DNA of 42,909 nucleotides from Helicobacteraceae bacterium (GTDB lineage: Bacteria; Campylobacterota; Campylobacteria; Campylobacterales; SZUA-545), in the NCBI GenBank assembly GCA_031286325.1, contig JAITUT010000087.1, positions 1 to 42,909 of the forward strand, in the 5' to 3' direction. How positions within the stretch are numbered: position 1 is the stretch's first letter; each line of letters opens with the position of its first letter. The notes under the pieces are model-generated. The model did not search any database, was not told the DNA's origin, and worked only from the letters and a program-made list of their open reading frames with translations. This document shows positions 18,403-27,747 of this stretch, piece after piece. Made by a program: the position numbers and the translations under genes.

Positions 18403-19446
18403 ATGATCATAGTAATGAAAAACGGCGTTACAGCCGAGCAGATTAACGAGGTTGCGAGGCACATTGAGAGTTGGGGCGCCAGAGCGCACGTAGATCGCGG
18501 CGAAATCCAGACGGTCATCGGCGTCATCGGCGACAAGGCGGAAATTTTGCGCAAGCCGTGGGGAAGTTTCGCGGGCGTGGAAAAGGTACTCGAAGTAAGC
18601 GATCCTTTCAAAATGGCGAGTCGCAAATTTCACCCGACCGACACCGTGATTGATGTAGAGGGCGTGAAAATCGGCGGCGGGCACACCTGCGTGATCGCGG
18701 GACCCTGCTCGGTGGATACCGAAGAATACGTCCTTGCGATCGCCAAAGCAGTCAAAGCGAGCGGCGCTAAGATGCTGCGCGGCGGCGCGTTCAAGCCGCG
18801 CACGAGCCCATACACATTTCAAGGCAGCGGCGAAGACGGGTTAAAAATCCTGCAAACCGTGAAAAAAGAGACTGGTCTGCCGATCGTAACCGAGGTGATG
18901 AGCGTTGATCAAATCGATCTCGTCTATAGATACGCCGATGTGATTCAAGTCGGCGCGCGCAACACGCAAAATTTCAACTTGCTGAAAGCCATCGGCAAAA
19001 TGAACAAACCCGTGATTTTGAAAAACGGGATCGCCACGACCGCGAAAGAACATTTGATGAGCGCGGAATACATTATGAGCGAGGGGCTAAAAGATGTGAT
19101 TTTGTGTCTGCGCGGGACGAGATCGTATGAAACGGCGATGCGAAACTCCCTTGACGTCGCGCTGATTCCTTACTTGCAAGAGCTTTCGCACTTGCCCGTG
19201 ATCGTGGATAGCTCGCACTCTACGGGCGCGCGCGCGTATGTAAATCCTGTGGCTTACGCGGGAATGGCGGCGGGCGCGGACGGCTTGATTTTAGAGGTGC
19301 ATCCAAAACCACACGAGGCTTTAAGCGATGGCGAACAGGCGCTTTTGCCGCGCGATTTTGAGTATTTAATGCGCAAACTTGACGACTTAAAACCCTTTTC
19401 GCAAAAGGATTGGGTGAAGTTTGACGGGGAAAATGGGGCAAAATAA
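18403..19446 (+). CDS. aroF: 3-deoxy-7-phosphoheptulonate synthase, type I-beta
   Basis: DAHP synthase, 347 residues, joins phosphoenolpyruvate and erythrose 4-phosphate in the first step of the shikimate pathway. An N-terminal ferredoxin-like/ACT-like regulatory domain covers about residues 1-65, followed by the barrel with CVIAGPCSVD, MLRGGAFKPRTSPYTFQG, VQVGARNTQNF-type VIQVGARNTQNF, and VIVDSSHSTGAR. This layout is that of the Thermotoga-type I-beta enzyme. Campylobacter and Helicobacter mostly use a type II (plant-like) enzyme, so this type is unusual for the group. GAGG lies eight bases before the ATG. Confidence 0.93.
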   Translation: MIIVMKNGVTAEQINEVARHIESWGARAHVDRGEIQTVIGVIGDKAEILRKPWGSFAGVEKVLEVSDPFKMASRKFHPTDTVIDVEGVKIGGGHTCVIAGPCSVDTEEYVLAIAKAVKASGAKMLRGGAFKPRTSPYTFQGSGEDGLKILQTVKKETGLPIVTEVMSVDQIDLVYRYADVIQVGARNTQNFNLLKAIGKMNKPVILKNGIATTAKEHLMSAEYIMSEGLKDVILCLRGTRSYETAMRNSLDVALIPYLQELSHLPVIVDSSHSTGARAYVNPVAYAGMAAGADGLILEVHPKPHEALSDGEQALLPRDFEYLMRKLDDLKPFSQKDWVKFDGENGAK

Positions 19447-19539
19447 CGTCAACAAAAGCGAAATTTGCCGATTTTTGCATAAAGTTAATCGTTATTTGAC
19501 TATCCTTACGGGTAAAAATGCGGTTTTAAGGAGCGGACA

Positions 19540-19914
19540 TTGAAAATATTGGTTGTAGATGATAGTTCCACAATGCGGCGCATCATCAAAAACACTCTAA
19601 ACCGCCTGAACTTTAATGATCTGTTGGAGGCGGAGAACGGCGCGCAAGCTTGGGAGACGCTGGTGCAAAACCCGGGCGTCGGCGTGCTTATAACCGACTG
19701 GAATATGCCCGAAATGAACGGGCTAGACCTTGTGAAAAAAGTGCGCGCCGAGGCGAAATATGTCGACTTGCCAATCATAATGGTTACCACCGAGGGCGGC
19801 AAGACCGAGGTCATCACCGCCTTGAAAGCGGGGGTAAATAACTACATCGTCAAGCCTTTTACCCCCGATGTTTTGAAAGAAAAATTGGAGGCGGTTTTAG
19901 GCGCCGCCGCGTGA
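19540..19914 (+). CDS. cheY: Chemotaxis response regulator CheY
   Basis: 124-residue single receiver domain. Asp7-Asp8 bind Mg, Asp53 (ITDWNMPEMNG) is phosphorylated by CheA, Thr83-84 and Lys105 (VKPF) complete the site. Phosphorylated CheY binds the flagellar switch to change rotation. Start is TTG with AAGGAG ahead. The stop overlaps the GTG start of prmA (GTGA), the same order as in Campylobacter, where ftsH follows; here ftsH is absent and dnaG is convergent. Confidence 0.95.
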   Translation: MKILVVDDSSTMRRIIKNTLNRLNFNDLLEAENGAQAWETLVQNPGVGVLITDWNMPEMNGLDLVKKVRAEAKYVDLPIIMVTTEGGKTEVITALKAGVNNYIVKPFTPDVLKEKLEAVLGAAA

Positions 19915-20717
19915 ACGCGCCCTACTACGAATTAGCGATCAGCGCGATCGCCGAAAGAGACGCGCATAACATAGCCGCGATTTTCGAACTGCCTTTCGTA
20001 GAGGAGAGCGGCGTCTTTTTATTTGCGTTCGGCGGCAAAGATTTAGCGATTGAGGATGCGATCCTGACGATCGCGCCAGAGGCGAAATTTAATTGGACTC
20101 TTAAAGACAACGAAAGCTGGATAGAAAATTATCAGAAAAGTTTTGAGCCGCTTGAAATCGGCGGCTTTTATATCCGCGCCGCTTGGCACATTGCGCGGAA
20201 CGATTTAACCGAAATTGTAATTGATCCCGAATTAGTCTTCGGCAGCGGACACCACGAAACTACGGCGAATTGTTTGCGAGCGATCGGCGCGTTATCTCGC
20301 GAAGGGTTTTTGCGCGGCAAAAACGTACTGGATTTAGGTTGCGGCAGCGGAATTTTAGGGATCGCGGCGGCGAAAGCGGGCGCGATCGCAACTATGTGCG
20401 ACACGGATTTGAAAGCCGTTGAAGCGGCGCGCGAAAACTCGGCTAAAAACGGGGTTGGCGCGGCTATTAAAGCAATCTATCACGGCTCTATCGCCGATCG
20501 CGCGGAAAATTACGACGCGATCTTCGCGAATTTAGTCGCGGATATTATTTTGGCGATCGCGGTAAAACTAAAAAACGCGCTAAATAGCGGCGGCTATTTG
20601 ATCCTCTCTGGCATAATGCCGCGCTACAAAGCGCGTATTTACGAAGCTTTCGGCGATCTTGTTTTGTTCGCCGAAACCGAAAACGAGTGGCTCACGATCG
20701 TATATCGCAGAAATTAA
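19911..20717 (+). CDS. prmA: Ribosomal protein L11 methyltransferase
   Basis: PrmA, 268 residues, trimethylates ribosomal protein L11 using S-adenosylmethionine. The N-terminal substrate-recognition part (about 1-100) includes ESWIENYQKSFEPLEIGGFYIR; the catalytic domain has PELVFGSGHHETT, then motif I VLDLGCGSGILGIAAAKAGA and the NLVAD motif (FANLVADII). It starts with GTG overlapping the cheY stop. No odd features. Confidence 0.94.
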   Translation: MNAPYYELAISAIAERDAHNIAAIFELPFVEESGVFLFAFGGKDLAIEDAILTIAPEAKFNWTLKDNESWIENYQKSFEPLEIGGFYIRAAWHIARNDLTEIVIDPELVFGSGHHETTANCLRAIGALSREGFLRGKNVLDLGCGSGILGIAAAKAGAIATMCDTDLKAVEAARENSAKNGVGAAIKAIYHGSIADRAENYDAIFANLVADIILAIAVKLKNALNSGGYLILSGIMPRYKARIYEAFGDLVLFAETENEWLTIVYRRN

Positions 20718-20742
20718 AAATATTTATTTTCTTTCCGCCTTG

Positions 20743-22359
20743 TCATATCTCTCTAAAAGGCGCGAGTTTTTTTTGGGTTTTTAGCTCGTTTAGGACTAGT
20801 TGCGCGGATTTAATGCGCTCCGCATCGCCGAAAGCGCGAAAGCGCAATAATTCCTTTTCGTAGTAAATCACCAATAGGGCGCGCAGAGCCTCGCGCGTCT
20901 GCTCCGCGCTCAAAACTCCGATGCGCTCCTCCGCCGCGAGCGGGTAAAAATCGCGCTCGTCGCCGCTGAAAAGCGCGCGAAACAGATCGCGGTGGTAGCA
21001 AAAAATCCTCTCGTCCAAATAATCCGCCAGCGCGGCGAGCAACGCGGGATCAATCCGCAGGGTTTTAATCACCTGCAACTCGTTTATGTCGCCCCTGCCT
21101 GAGAGCAATGACGGCGCGGCTTCCAGCGGGCGGTAGCGGCGTTTGAAACGGCGGTAATCAATGCCTAACATCGCCGCGGCGAACATTCGCGCGTTTTCGT
21201 AGGCTAGATCGCTCAAATTGTTCAAAAACTCGCCGCACTCCGCGAACGCCGCGTCGGGGTTTGGCGCGCGATCAATTATCTTTTGCAGCGCGAATTTCGC
21301 AAACGGCACGGGATTTTCATACGATCGCGCCAAAACTTCCGCCGATCCCGATTGCACCAAATCCGCTGGGTCTTTGCCGCCTGAAAAAAGCGCGACCCCG
21401 CCCGAAAAGTTATTCGCCGCCAAAAGTTTCGCCGCCTTAAACGCCGCCTCCTGCCCCGCCGCGTCGCTGTCGTAAGACAAAATCACGCGCGGGTTTTCAA
21501 GGCGCTTTAAGAGCGGCAAATGATCGGTTGTGAGCGCGGTGCCGAGCGTGGCGATAGCGTTCGTAAAGCCTGCTTGGTGAAGCATCACCGCGTCCATATA
21601 ACCCTCGCAAACAATCGCCGATTTCGCGCGCAAAATCGCCTCGCGCGCCAGCGGCAGCGCGAACAAAGTGCGCGATTTGTCGAAAAATTCGCTCTGCGGC
21701 GAGTTAATGTATTTCGCGGGGTGATCGCTGATCGTGCGCCCGCCGAAACCCACGATCGCGCCCGTGGCGGCGTAGATCGGGAAAATTATACGTTTCGTAA
21801 ATCGCGCGTAGAATCTGCCGCGCTCGGCGTCGTCTACCAAAACCCCGGCGGCGATCGCGTTCGCGTAGTCGATCTTGCGCGATCTGAGAAATTCTAATTG
21901 CGGCGCGTTATCGGGCGCGTAGCCGATCTCAAATTTCTCAATCATCGCCTCGCCCAGACCGCGATCTAGCAGATACTTTTTCGCCTCAACGGTTTGCGAA
22001 AGATTGTCGCGGTAAAAGTTGCGCAGAGCTTCCAAAGGGCGGTAATCGCGCTTTTTGTAATCCGCGCCGCGCTCGTATTCCAGCGTGAAGTTATACATAT
22101 CGGCGATCTTTTGCGCCGCCTCGCCGAATGAAACTTTCTCCATATTTTGCACGAAATCAATTACATCGCCCTTCGCGCCGCAGCCAAAGCAATAGTAAAA
22201 ACCTTTGGAATTTACTGAAAAACTCGCCGTGCGCTCGTCGTGGAACGGGCAACGCGCCATATAGTTCGCCCCCGATCGGCGCAAATCCAAATATCCGCCG
22301 ACCACATCTACAATATCCACACGATTTTTCAACGCTTCAACGGACTCTTTTTTGATCAT
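20743..22359 (-). CDS. dnaG: DNA primase
   Basis: DnaG, 538 residues, makes RNA primers at the replication fork. The N-terminal CHC2 zinc site is Cys37, His40, Cys57, Cys60 (CPFH and CFGC). The TOPRIM core has AIVCEGYMDAVMLHQAGF and ILSYDSDAAGQEAAFKAA with the acidic metal ligands. The C-terminal part is a helical region that would contact DnaB. I start at ATG 22359 (MIKKESVEALKNRVDIVDVV), as in other Campylobacterota; in-frame starts six codons or three codons upstream are possible but give no known sequence. It is convergent with prmA. Confidence 0.95.
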   Translation of the reverse strand: MIKKESVEALKNRVDIVDVVGGYLDLRRSGANYMARCPFHDERTASFSVNSKGFYYCFGCGAKGDVIDFVQNMEKVSFGEAAQKIADMYNFTLEYERGADYKKRDYRPLEALRNFYRDNLSQTVEAKKYLLDRGLGEAMIEKFEIGYAPDNAPQLEFLRSRKIDYANAIAAGVLVDDAERGRFYARFTKRIIFPIYAATGAIVGFGGRTISDHPAKYINSPQSEFFDKSRTLFALPLAREAILRAKSAIVCEGYMDAVMLHQAGFTNAIATLGTALTTDHLPLLKRLENPRVILSYDSDAAGQEAAFKAAKLLAANNFSGGVALFSGGKDPADLVQSGSAEVLARSYENPVPFAKFALQKIIDRAPNPDAAFAECGEFLNNLSDLAYENARMFAAAMLGIDYRRFKRRYRPLEAAPSLLSGRGDINELQVIKTLRIDPALLAALADYLDERIFCYHRDLFRALFSGDERDFYPLAAEERIGVLSAEQTREALRALLVIYYEKELLRFRAFGDAERIKSAQLVLNELKTQKKLAPFREI

Positions 22360-22419
22360 AACGCGCATTTTACCCACTCTTTTTGAGGCGGCGGAAGCGC
22401 TTTTTGGCTATCCTTACGA

Positions 22420-23172
22420 ATGGCTTTACGAAACTTCACGACGCCGCTTGGCGACTACGAAATCTCATACATTATAGAGGGCGACGCCGCGTTGCCAAAA
22501 ATCCTGATTTTGCACGGCTGGGGGGCGAATAAAGAGTTAATGCGCCGCGCTTTCGCGCCGTTTTTGGGCGATTTTCGCGCGCTTTATATGGATTTGCCGG
22601 GCTTTGGCGCAAGCAAAAACAACCGCGTTTTGGACACCGCGAATTACGCGGCGATCGTCCGCGCGGCTTTGGCGGAATTAGATTTCACGCCGATCGTGAT
22701 CGCGGGGCACTCATTCGGCGGCAAAATCGCGACTCTTTTAGACCCGCCGATCTTAGTTTTGATGAGCTCGGCTGGGATTCCCAAGCGCAAATCTTTCACC
22801 GTTCGCGCCAAAATCCGCCTCGCCAAAAGCCCGCTCGGCAAAATCGCCAAAAAGTTGGCGGCGCGGGAATTTCACGAAAAAATCCGCACCAATGACGCGA
22901 GAGGAATGAGCGAAGTAATGTATGAAACGCTCAAAAAGGTTGTTGACGAGGACTTTTCGGAGATTTTCGCGGCGCGGCGCGGCAAGACTTTAATTTTTTG
23001 GGGTAAAAATGACAACCAAATGCCGTTATATTGCGGTGAAAGAGCGCATGCTTTGATCGCGGGGAGCGAATTTTTCGCAATGAGCGGCGATCACTTTTTC
23101 TTCGCGGCGCGGACGAAAGAGATCGCGGAAAAGATCGGCGCGGCAATGCGCGATCTAGGGTCGGGTGTATAA
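22420..23172 (+). CDS. Alpha/beta-hydrolase fold protein
   Basis: 250 residues. Oxyanion region LHGWGANKE, nucleophile elbow AGHSFGGK (Ser98), acid GKNDNQMP and catalytic His in SGDHFFF complete a serine-hydrolase triad. The stretch after the nucleophile is short (TLLDPPILVLMSS), but the rest is in order. Substrate unknown; related Campylobacter genes are simply called hydrolases. It is divergent from dnaG with a gap of about 60 bases; TATCCTTACG just before the ATG recurs upstream of cheY and may be a promoter -10 region. Confidence 0.85.
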   Translation: MALRNFTTPLGDYEISYIIEGDAALPKILILHGWGANKELMRRAFAPFLGDFRALYMDLPGFGASKNNRVLDTANYAAIVRAALAELDFTPIVIAGHSFGGKIATLLDPPILVLMSSAGIPKRKSFTVRAKIRLAKSPLGKIAKKLAAREFHEKIRTNDARGMSEVMYETLKKVVDEDFSEIFAARRGKTLIFWGKNDNQMPLYCGERAHALIAGSEFFAMSGDHFFFAARTKEIAEKIGAAMRDLGSGV

Positions 23173-23439
23173 TTTCTTTGTCCGTTATTAGGTTTATCAA
23201 GTCAAAGTAGCTGTGGAAAGTAATAATCGCATACTATATTGCGCCGCCGCAATGTAAATATGGATTTCTTGACGGCTCTAATAACAATCTCTCGCCATTA
23301 TGGGCTTAATTCGCGACAACGAAGAAATTTATTCTTTTTCAAGGACGAATTTAAGAATTTTCGCGAGGGTGCAATTAGTATTCAAAAACTCCGATTCCTC
23401 CATATTTTTGTACGTCTTCGGCGTGAGTTTATTGTTTAA
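23173..23439. other. Non-coding stretch before the sugar-transferase relic
   Basis: About 270 bases after the hydrolase. A 66-codon frame (23239-23439) is Arg/Phe-rich and does not resemble a protein I know; the first half of a decayed sugar transferase may once have lain here. No RNA gene or terminator seen. Confidence 0.35.
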
Positions 23440-23742
23440 CGGAATACAACCCGAAGCGTAAGACCTTTCTATCATATCGGTGCGTTGCGCGGCGATATGT
23501 TGCTGGCGGGAGAGCGCGGCGAGCGGCGTTTGCTCACGGAAAATTACGAAAAAGAGATCGCCCGCTACACGAAGCCGCATTCGATCAAACCTAGAATTAG
23601 CGGTTGGGCGTGGATTAGCATTGCGGATCGTCTCTGGAAGATCGCGGCAAAAGCTAACGCGCGGCTTTTGCCGCGTCAAACATTGGAGGATTTGCCTCGA
23701 AATTCGCGCGATTTTAATGACGATCTCAATGGTTTCGCTTAA
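23440..23742 (+). pseudogene. Relic of an undecaprenyl-phosphate sugar transferase (WcaJ/PglC-like) C-terminal part
   Basis: An open frame holds ALRGDMLLAGERGERRLL, then KEIARYTKPHSIKPRISGWAW. This parallels the family pattern LRGDMSLVGPRPER and HRVKPGITGWAQV of bacterial sugar transferases that start exopolysaccharide or glycan synthesis on the lipid carrier. Key changes are P to E and R to G in the GPRP motif and loss of the N-terminal membrane and catalytic parts. The frame ends inside the 3' end of the convergent GT9 gene. Probably a decayed fragment. Confidence 0.6.
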
Positions 23743-24823
23743 AAATGACGTCCGACATCGCGCGATCTATCATTTGCGTTACATCGGTCGGCGTGATTTC
23801 GCGCATTGCTTTGGGATCGCGCGCGCGAGCGCCGAATTTGACTTCGTTAAGTTTTTTGCCCGCGAATTTAAGCAAAGCCTCCTCGTAACGATCCACGCAA
23901 TACGACGGTTTTTGGAATGGCGCGGCGCGGCGCGGATCGGCGCACGCTAAGAGAGCGATCGCGGGAGTTCCAAGCGCGGCGGCGAAGTGTCCTGGACCGC
24001 TATCGGGCGCGATTACGAACTCGGCTTTTTCAATTAACGCGAGCAAAAATTTCAGCGAAGTTTTGCCGTTTAGATCAATTATTTTAGATTGAAGAATCGC
24101 GGAAATTTCCGTGATCGTCTCGTTTTCTCTCTCGCTTCCCACGCCTGTTATAACGGGCGTTAAACCGTATTTTTCCGCCGCGTAGTCGATCGCTTGCGCG
24201 TAGCCCTCCGCCGTCCAATTTCGCCAGTTAAAGCGCACCGCGTTCGCGATCGGGCTCACGATAAAATACCGCCCGATCTGCGCCGCAAACTTTGCCGCGT
24301 TTTCGCGCTCGTCTTGCGGGATCGGCAAATTCCACTCAATTTGAGTCGGCTCTTTCAGCGGTTTGTCCTCTAATTTCGCGAGGGCGATCGCGAAATCCAG
24401 CGCGTTTTCTACCAAATGCGGCTCGCGGCGCGTCGCGATTTGCGCGTTGCAAAAAAACCGCTGAAAGTCTTTCGCGCGATCTTTGTCGTAACCTACGCGA
24501 ATTTTCGCGGGTACAAAGAGCGACAAAACCGAAGCGCGAAGCGATTCTTGCGGCATTAAAAGGTAGTCAAATTTCGCGCCGTTTAAGTAATTTTTAAGTG
24601 TTTTGCGCAGCGTGATCGCGCCTTTTAGCCCCGATTTTTTATCGTAGATTACAAAATTTACCCCCGATAAACCCTCTAATAATCTGTATTCAAGCGGCGC
24701 GATAACCCAAGTGATTTCGGCGGCAAGAAAGGTTCTGCGGATCGCGTTAAACGCGGGCAAAAAGAGGCAGCAATCGCCGAGCGCGGATAATTTGATTACG
24801 CAAATTCGTAAATTTTCGCCCAT
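23726..24823 (-). CDS. Glycosyltransferase family 9 (LPS heptosyltransferase-like)
   Basis: 365 residues. N-terminal ICVIKLSALGDCCLFLPAFNAIR and the C-terminal FVIAPDSGPGHFAAALGTPAIAL mark GT9 heptosyltransferases, which add ADP-heptose to the lipid A-core on the inner membrane's cytoplasmic face. WaaC and WaaF cannot be told apart by eye. I take ATG 24823 because AAGGAGG precedes it; the open frame extends 24 codons more, but that stretch is Lys/Arg-rich and lacks a ribosome site. Next to a sugar-transferase relic, which hints at a former glycan gene group. Confidence 0.88.
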   Translation of the reverse strand: MGENLRICVIKLSALGDCCLFLPAFNAIRRTFLAAEITWVIAPLEYRLLEGLSGVNFVIYDKKSGLKGAITLRKTLKNYLNGAKFDYLLMPQESLRASVLSLFVPAKIRVGYDKDRAKDFQRFFCNAQIATRREPHLVENALDFAIALAKLEDKPLKEPTQIEWNLPIPQDERENAAKFAAQIGRYFIVSPIANAVRFNWRNWTAEGYAQAIDYAAEKYGLTPVITGVGSERENETITEISAILQSKIIDLNGKTSLKFLLALIEKAEFVIAPDSGPGHFAAALGTPAIALLACADPRRAAPFQKPSYCVDRYEEALLKFAGKKLNEVKFGARARDPKAMREITPTDVTQMIDRAMSDVIFKRNH

Positions 24824-24956
24824 TTCGCCCTCCTTTCGCGCTTTTTCGCGCAATTTTACCGCTTTTATTTCACGCGCGCCGCGATCCCAAGCCAAACGCG
24901 GGCAATTTACTTGAAAATGATAGGATAGCGATTTAACTTGGCGGCGCGGGGCGAGA

Positions 24957-26048
24957 ATGTTTAGAGCGGAGTTGGAGAAAATCGTCAGTTACGAGGCGGG
25001 CAAGCCTATTGAGCTGGTCGCGCGCGATTACGGCGTGGCGGCGAGCGATGTCGTAAAGCTTGCAAGCAATGAAAATCCCTTTGGCGCAAGCGAAAAAGTG
25101 CGCGCGAAACTCGCGGCGATCGTAAATCAAACGCATCGCTATCCCGATGATAGTTATTTCGCGTTAAAAGCCGCGATCGCGAATAAATATAATATGAATT
25201 CCAAAAATATAATAATCGGCAGCGGAAGCGATCAAATTTTTGAATTTATTTCACACGTGATCTTAGAGCGCGGCGACATTGTTCTGCAAAACAAAATTGA
25301 TTTCGCGATGTATGCGATCTATACCGCGCAAGCGGGCGGCGAAACTCTGCGCGCGGAAAGCGAAATTCACGATCTAAACGAATTTGAAAAATTGCTTGCT
25401 AAAGATCCAAAAATAATTTACCTTTGCACCCCTGCAAACCCGCTTGGAAACGCGATGGATCGCGATGAAATATATAAATTTTTGCCAAAAGTAAATCAAA
25501 ATTCATTAGTCGTAATTGACGCGGCGTATATGGAGTTCGCGGCGTATAAAGACGCGAAAAAACATATTGAACCAAGAGATGTAACTGAAAAATTTCCGAA
25601 TGTAATTTACACCGGCACATTTTCAAAAGCTTACGGGCTCGGAGGTATGCGCGTGGGTTACGGGATCGCAAATGAAAAGATCATTAAAGAATTGCACAAA
25701 ATGCGCGCGCCGTTTAATATAACAACATTAAGTTTAGCCGCCGCGATCGAAGCGATCGGCGATCAGGAATTTGTGCAAAAAACTATTACCCATAATTTCG
25801 CCGAAATGGAGAAATACGAAAAGTTCGCGCGCGATCGCAAAATAAAATATATTGAAAGTTACACGAATTTCATCACGTTCTTTTTTGACAGGCAAAACGA
25901 GGCGAGCGAGATCGCGCAAAAACTGCTGAAAAATGGAATGATCGTACGCGATCTGAAAAGTTACGGATTAAACGCGATTAGAGTAACGATAGGGCTTGAA
26001 GCCGAAAACGCGAAGTTTATGAAACTATTTGACGAAGCGAGGCGATAG
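24957..26048 (+). CDS. hisC: Histidinol-phosphate aminotransferase
   Basis: A 363-residue class II aminotransferase, PLP-dependent, for histidine synthesis (imidazole-acetol phosphate to histidinol phosphate); it may also act on aromatic 2-oxo acids. It shows LASNENPFGAS (34-45), the TPANPLGNAMD loop, and the PLP lysine in TFSKAYGLGGMRVGYG (Lys224). Length and order are normal. Its TAG overlaps the GTG of fliF (TAGTG). The hisC-fliF order is also found in Campylobacter. Confidence 0.95.
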   Translation: MFRAELEKIVSYEAGKPIELVARDYGVAASDVVKLASNENPFGASEKVRAKLAAIVNQTHRYPDDSYFALKAAIANKYNMNSKNIIIGSGSDQIFEFISHVILERGDIVLQNKIDFAMYAIYTAQAGGETLRAESEIHDLNEFEKLLAKDPKIIYLCTPANPLGNAMDRDEIYKFLPKVNQNSLVVIDAAYMEFAAYKDAKKHIEPRDVTEKFPNVIYTGTFSKAYGLGGMRVGYGIANEKIIKELHKMRAPFNITTLSLAAAIEAIGDQEFVQKTITHNFAEMEKYEKFARDRKIKYIESYTNFITFFFDRQNEASEIAQKLLKNGMIVRDLKSYGLNAIRVTIGLEAENAKFMKLFDEARR

Positions 26049-27745
26049 TGGATTTAAACGCCCTCTTAAAACAACTCACGTTGCTGACGCGCAAGTTCAA
26101 CAAGAAGCAGAAAGCGGTGATTATCGCCTCTATGATCGCGGTCGTGGCGCTGATAGCGTTTCTCATCATCTATGCCAGCCCGCGCAACTACGACGACGGC
26201 TACCGCGCGTTATTTCGCGACCTTTCGCCCAAAGACGCTGGCGTTATCGTCCAACAGCTTGAAACGCAGGGCGTTAAATTCAAAATTCCCGAGGAGGGGA
26301 CGATTAGCGTCCTAAAAGATCAGGCGGATCGCGTGCGGTTAAATCTCGCCGCGCAAGGGATTCCGCAGAGCGGGCGACCAGGGTTTGAAATTTTTGATAA
26401 ACAGGAGTTCGGCGCGACCGACTTTGACCAGCAAGTCAAGTTTCTTAGGGCTTTGGAGGGCGAGTTATCCGCCACGATCGAGAGCCTCGAAAGCGTCAAA
26501 TCCGCGAAAGTTCATATCGCGATCCCCAAAGACACGGTTTTTGTGAGCAGGCAAGTACCGCCAACCGCGAGCGCGGTGATCTCTTTTAAAGACGGAATGC
26601 ACATTAACCGCCACCAAATTCTGGGCATTAAAAACCTAATATCAAGCGCGGTGCCGAAACTAACTATTGAGAATGTGCGTTTGACGGACGCGGAGGGGGT
26701 GCCGCTCGGCGAAGAGGACGCGCTGACGACCGCAGGCGAAGTTGCGCGCGATCAGCTCAAATTCAAGCGCGAGCACGAACGCCTTTACGAGACAAAAATC
26801 ACCGAAATGCTCGGGCAATTTCTGGGCGGGCAGGACAAAGTCGTAGCGCGGGTAACGATAGAGTTTGACTTTTCGCAGCGCAACTCGCACCAAGTAGTCT
26901 ATGACCCGAACAATGTGCCGCGTTCCGAGCAAAGTATGGAGTATAAGCGCGAGGGAAGCCGTCCGCGCGAGATCGGCGGCGTGCCGGGCGCGGTCAGCAA
27001 TATCGGACCCGTGCAGGGTTTGGAGGACGATCGCCTACTCGAAAAAGAGCAAAAGAGCGAAAACACCGTTAATTACGAAGTTTCCAGCAAAACAAGCGAG
27101 ATCAAAGGCGAATTTGCCACGATCAACCGCATTACGGCGGCGGTCGCGGTAGATGGTCGCTACAAGAAGCCCAAAGGGGACGGCGCGGCGGCGAACGCCG
27201 AAGAAGAATATGTGCCGCTCGCGGCGCAGGAGCTAGAGGCGATCTCAAGCCTTGTGAAACAGGCGATCGGCTACAACCCAGAGCGCAAGGACGAAGTTTC
27301 GGTGAGCAACTTTGAGTTTGGCAGGGGGCGCGCCAAAGCGGAGGATTTGAGCTGGGTCGCGAAGTATCTCTTGCCCGCAATGCCCGCGCTCAAATACATC
27401 TTCGCGGCGCTGATGTTGTTGGTTTTCTATAAAAAAATCATCAAGCCTTTCACCGATAAGATGATGGAATTGCCCACGCAAGACGAAGAGGAAGAGGTCA
27501 AGAAAATCGACTTTGAACTTGACGAGGAGGAGGACGATTCCGATCGCCTCAAAGAGTTGCGCGAGCGCGTAGAGGCGCAACTTGGCTTGGGAGACGGCGC
27601 GGACGAGGCGAAACTCAAATACGACTTGCTTTTGGAGCGCCTCCGCGCCGCCTGCGATGAGAGGCCGAAAGATATCGCGCAACTTTTATCTACCCTCGTG
27701 AGCGATGAAGTAATACGCGAATCGGCGCGCGGTTCGAAACTCTGA
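26048..27745 (+). CDS. fliF: Flagellar MS-ring protein FliF
   Basis: FliF, 565 residues, forms the MS ring in the inner membrane, base of the flagellar motor. Membrane spans at about 25-44 and 440-460; between them the ring-building motifs including YRALFRDLSPKDAGVIVQQLE and the conserved KVHIAIP and FDKQEFGATDF. The acidic tail (EEEEVKKIDFELDEEEDD and on) binds FliG. Start is GTG overlapping hisC. In Campylobacter fliG and fliH follow; here an AT-rich cassette begins three bases after the stop, so the rotor gene fliG has been displaced or moved. Confidence 0.96.
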   Translation: MDLNALLKQLTLLTRKFNKKQKAVIIASMIAVVALIAFLIIYASPRNYDDGYRALFRDLSPKDAGVIVQQLETQGVKFKIPEEGTISVLKDQADRVRLNLAAQGIPQSGRPGFEIFDKQEFGATDFDQQVKFLRALEGELSATIESLESVKSAKVHIAIPKDTVFVSRQVPPTASAVISFKDGMHINRHQILGIKNLISSAVPKLTIENVRLTDAEGVPLGEEDALTTAGEVARDQLKFKREHERLYETKITEMLGQFLGGQDKVVARVTIEFDFSQRNSHQVVYDPNNVPRSEQSMEYKREGSRPREIGGVPGAVSNIGPVQGLEDDRLLEKEQKSENTVNYEVSSKTSEIKGEFATINRITAAVAVDGRYKKPKGDGAAANAEEEYVPLAAQELEAISSLVKQAIGYNPERKDEVSVSNFEFGRGRAKAEDLSWVAKYLLPAMPALKYIFAALMLLVFYKKIIKPFTDKMMELPTQDEEEEVKKIDFELDEEEDDSDRLKELRERVEAQLGLGDGADEAKLKYDLLLERLRAACDERPKDIAQLLSTLVSDEVIRESARGSKL

Positions 27746-27747
27746 TT

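Noticed and set aside
20743-22359. Replication origin near dnaG
   Set aside because: No DnaA-box cluster or AT-rich unwinding region noticed, and dnaA and dnaN are not present.
23239-23439. 66-codon plus frame as a gene
   Set aside because: No ribosome site and no similarity that I recognise; the neighbouring frame carries the sugar-transferase relic.
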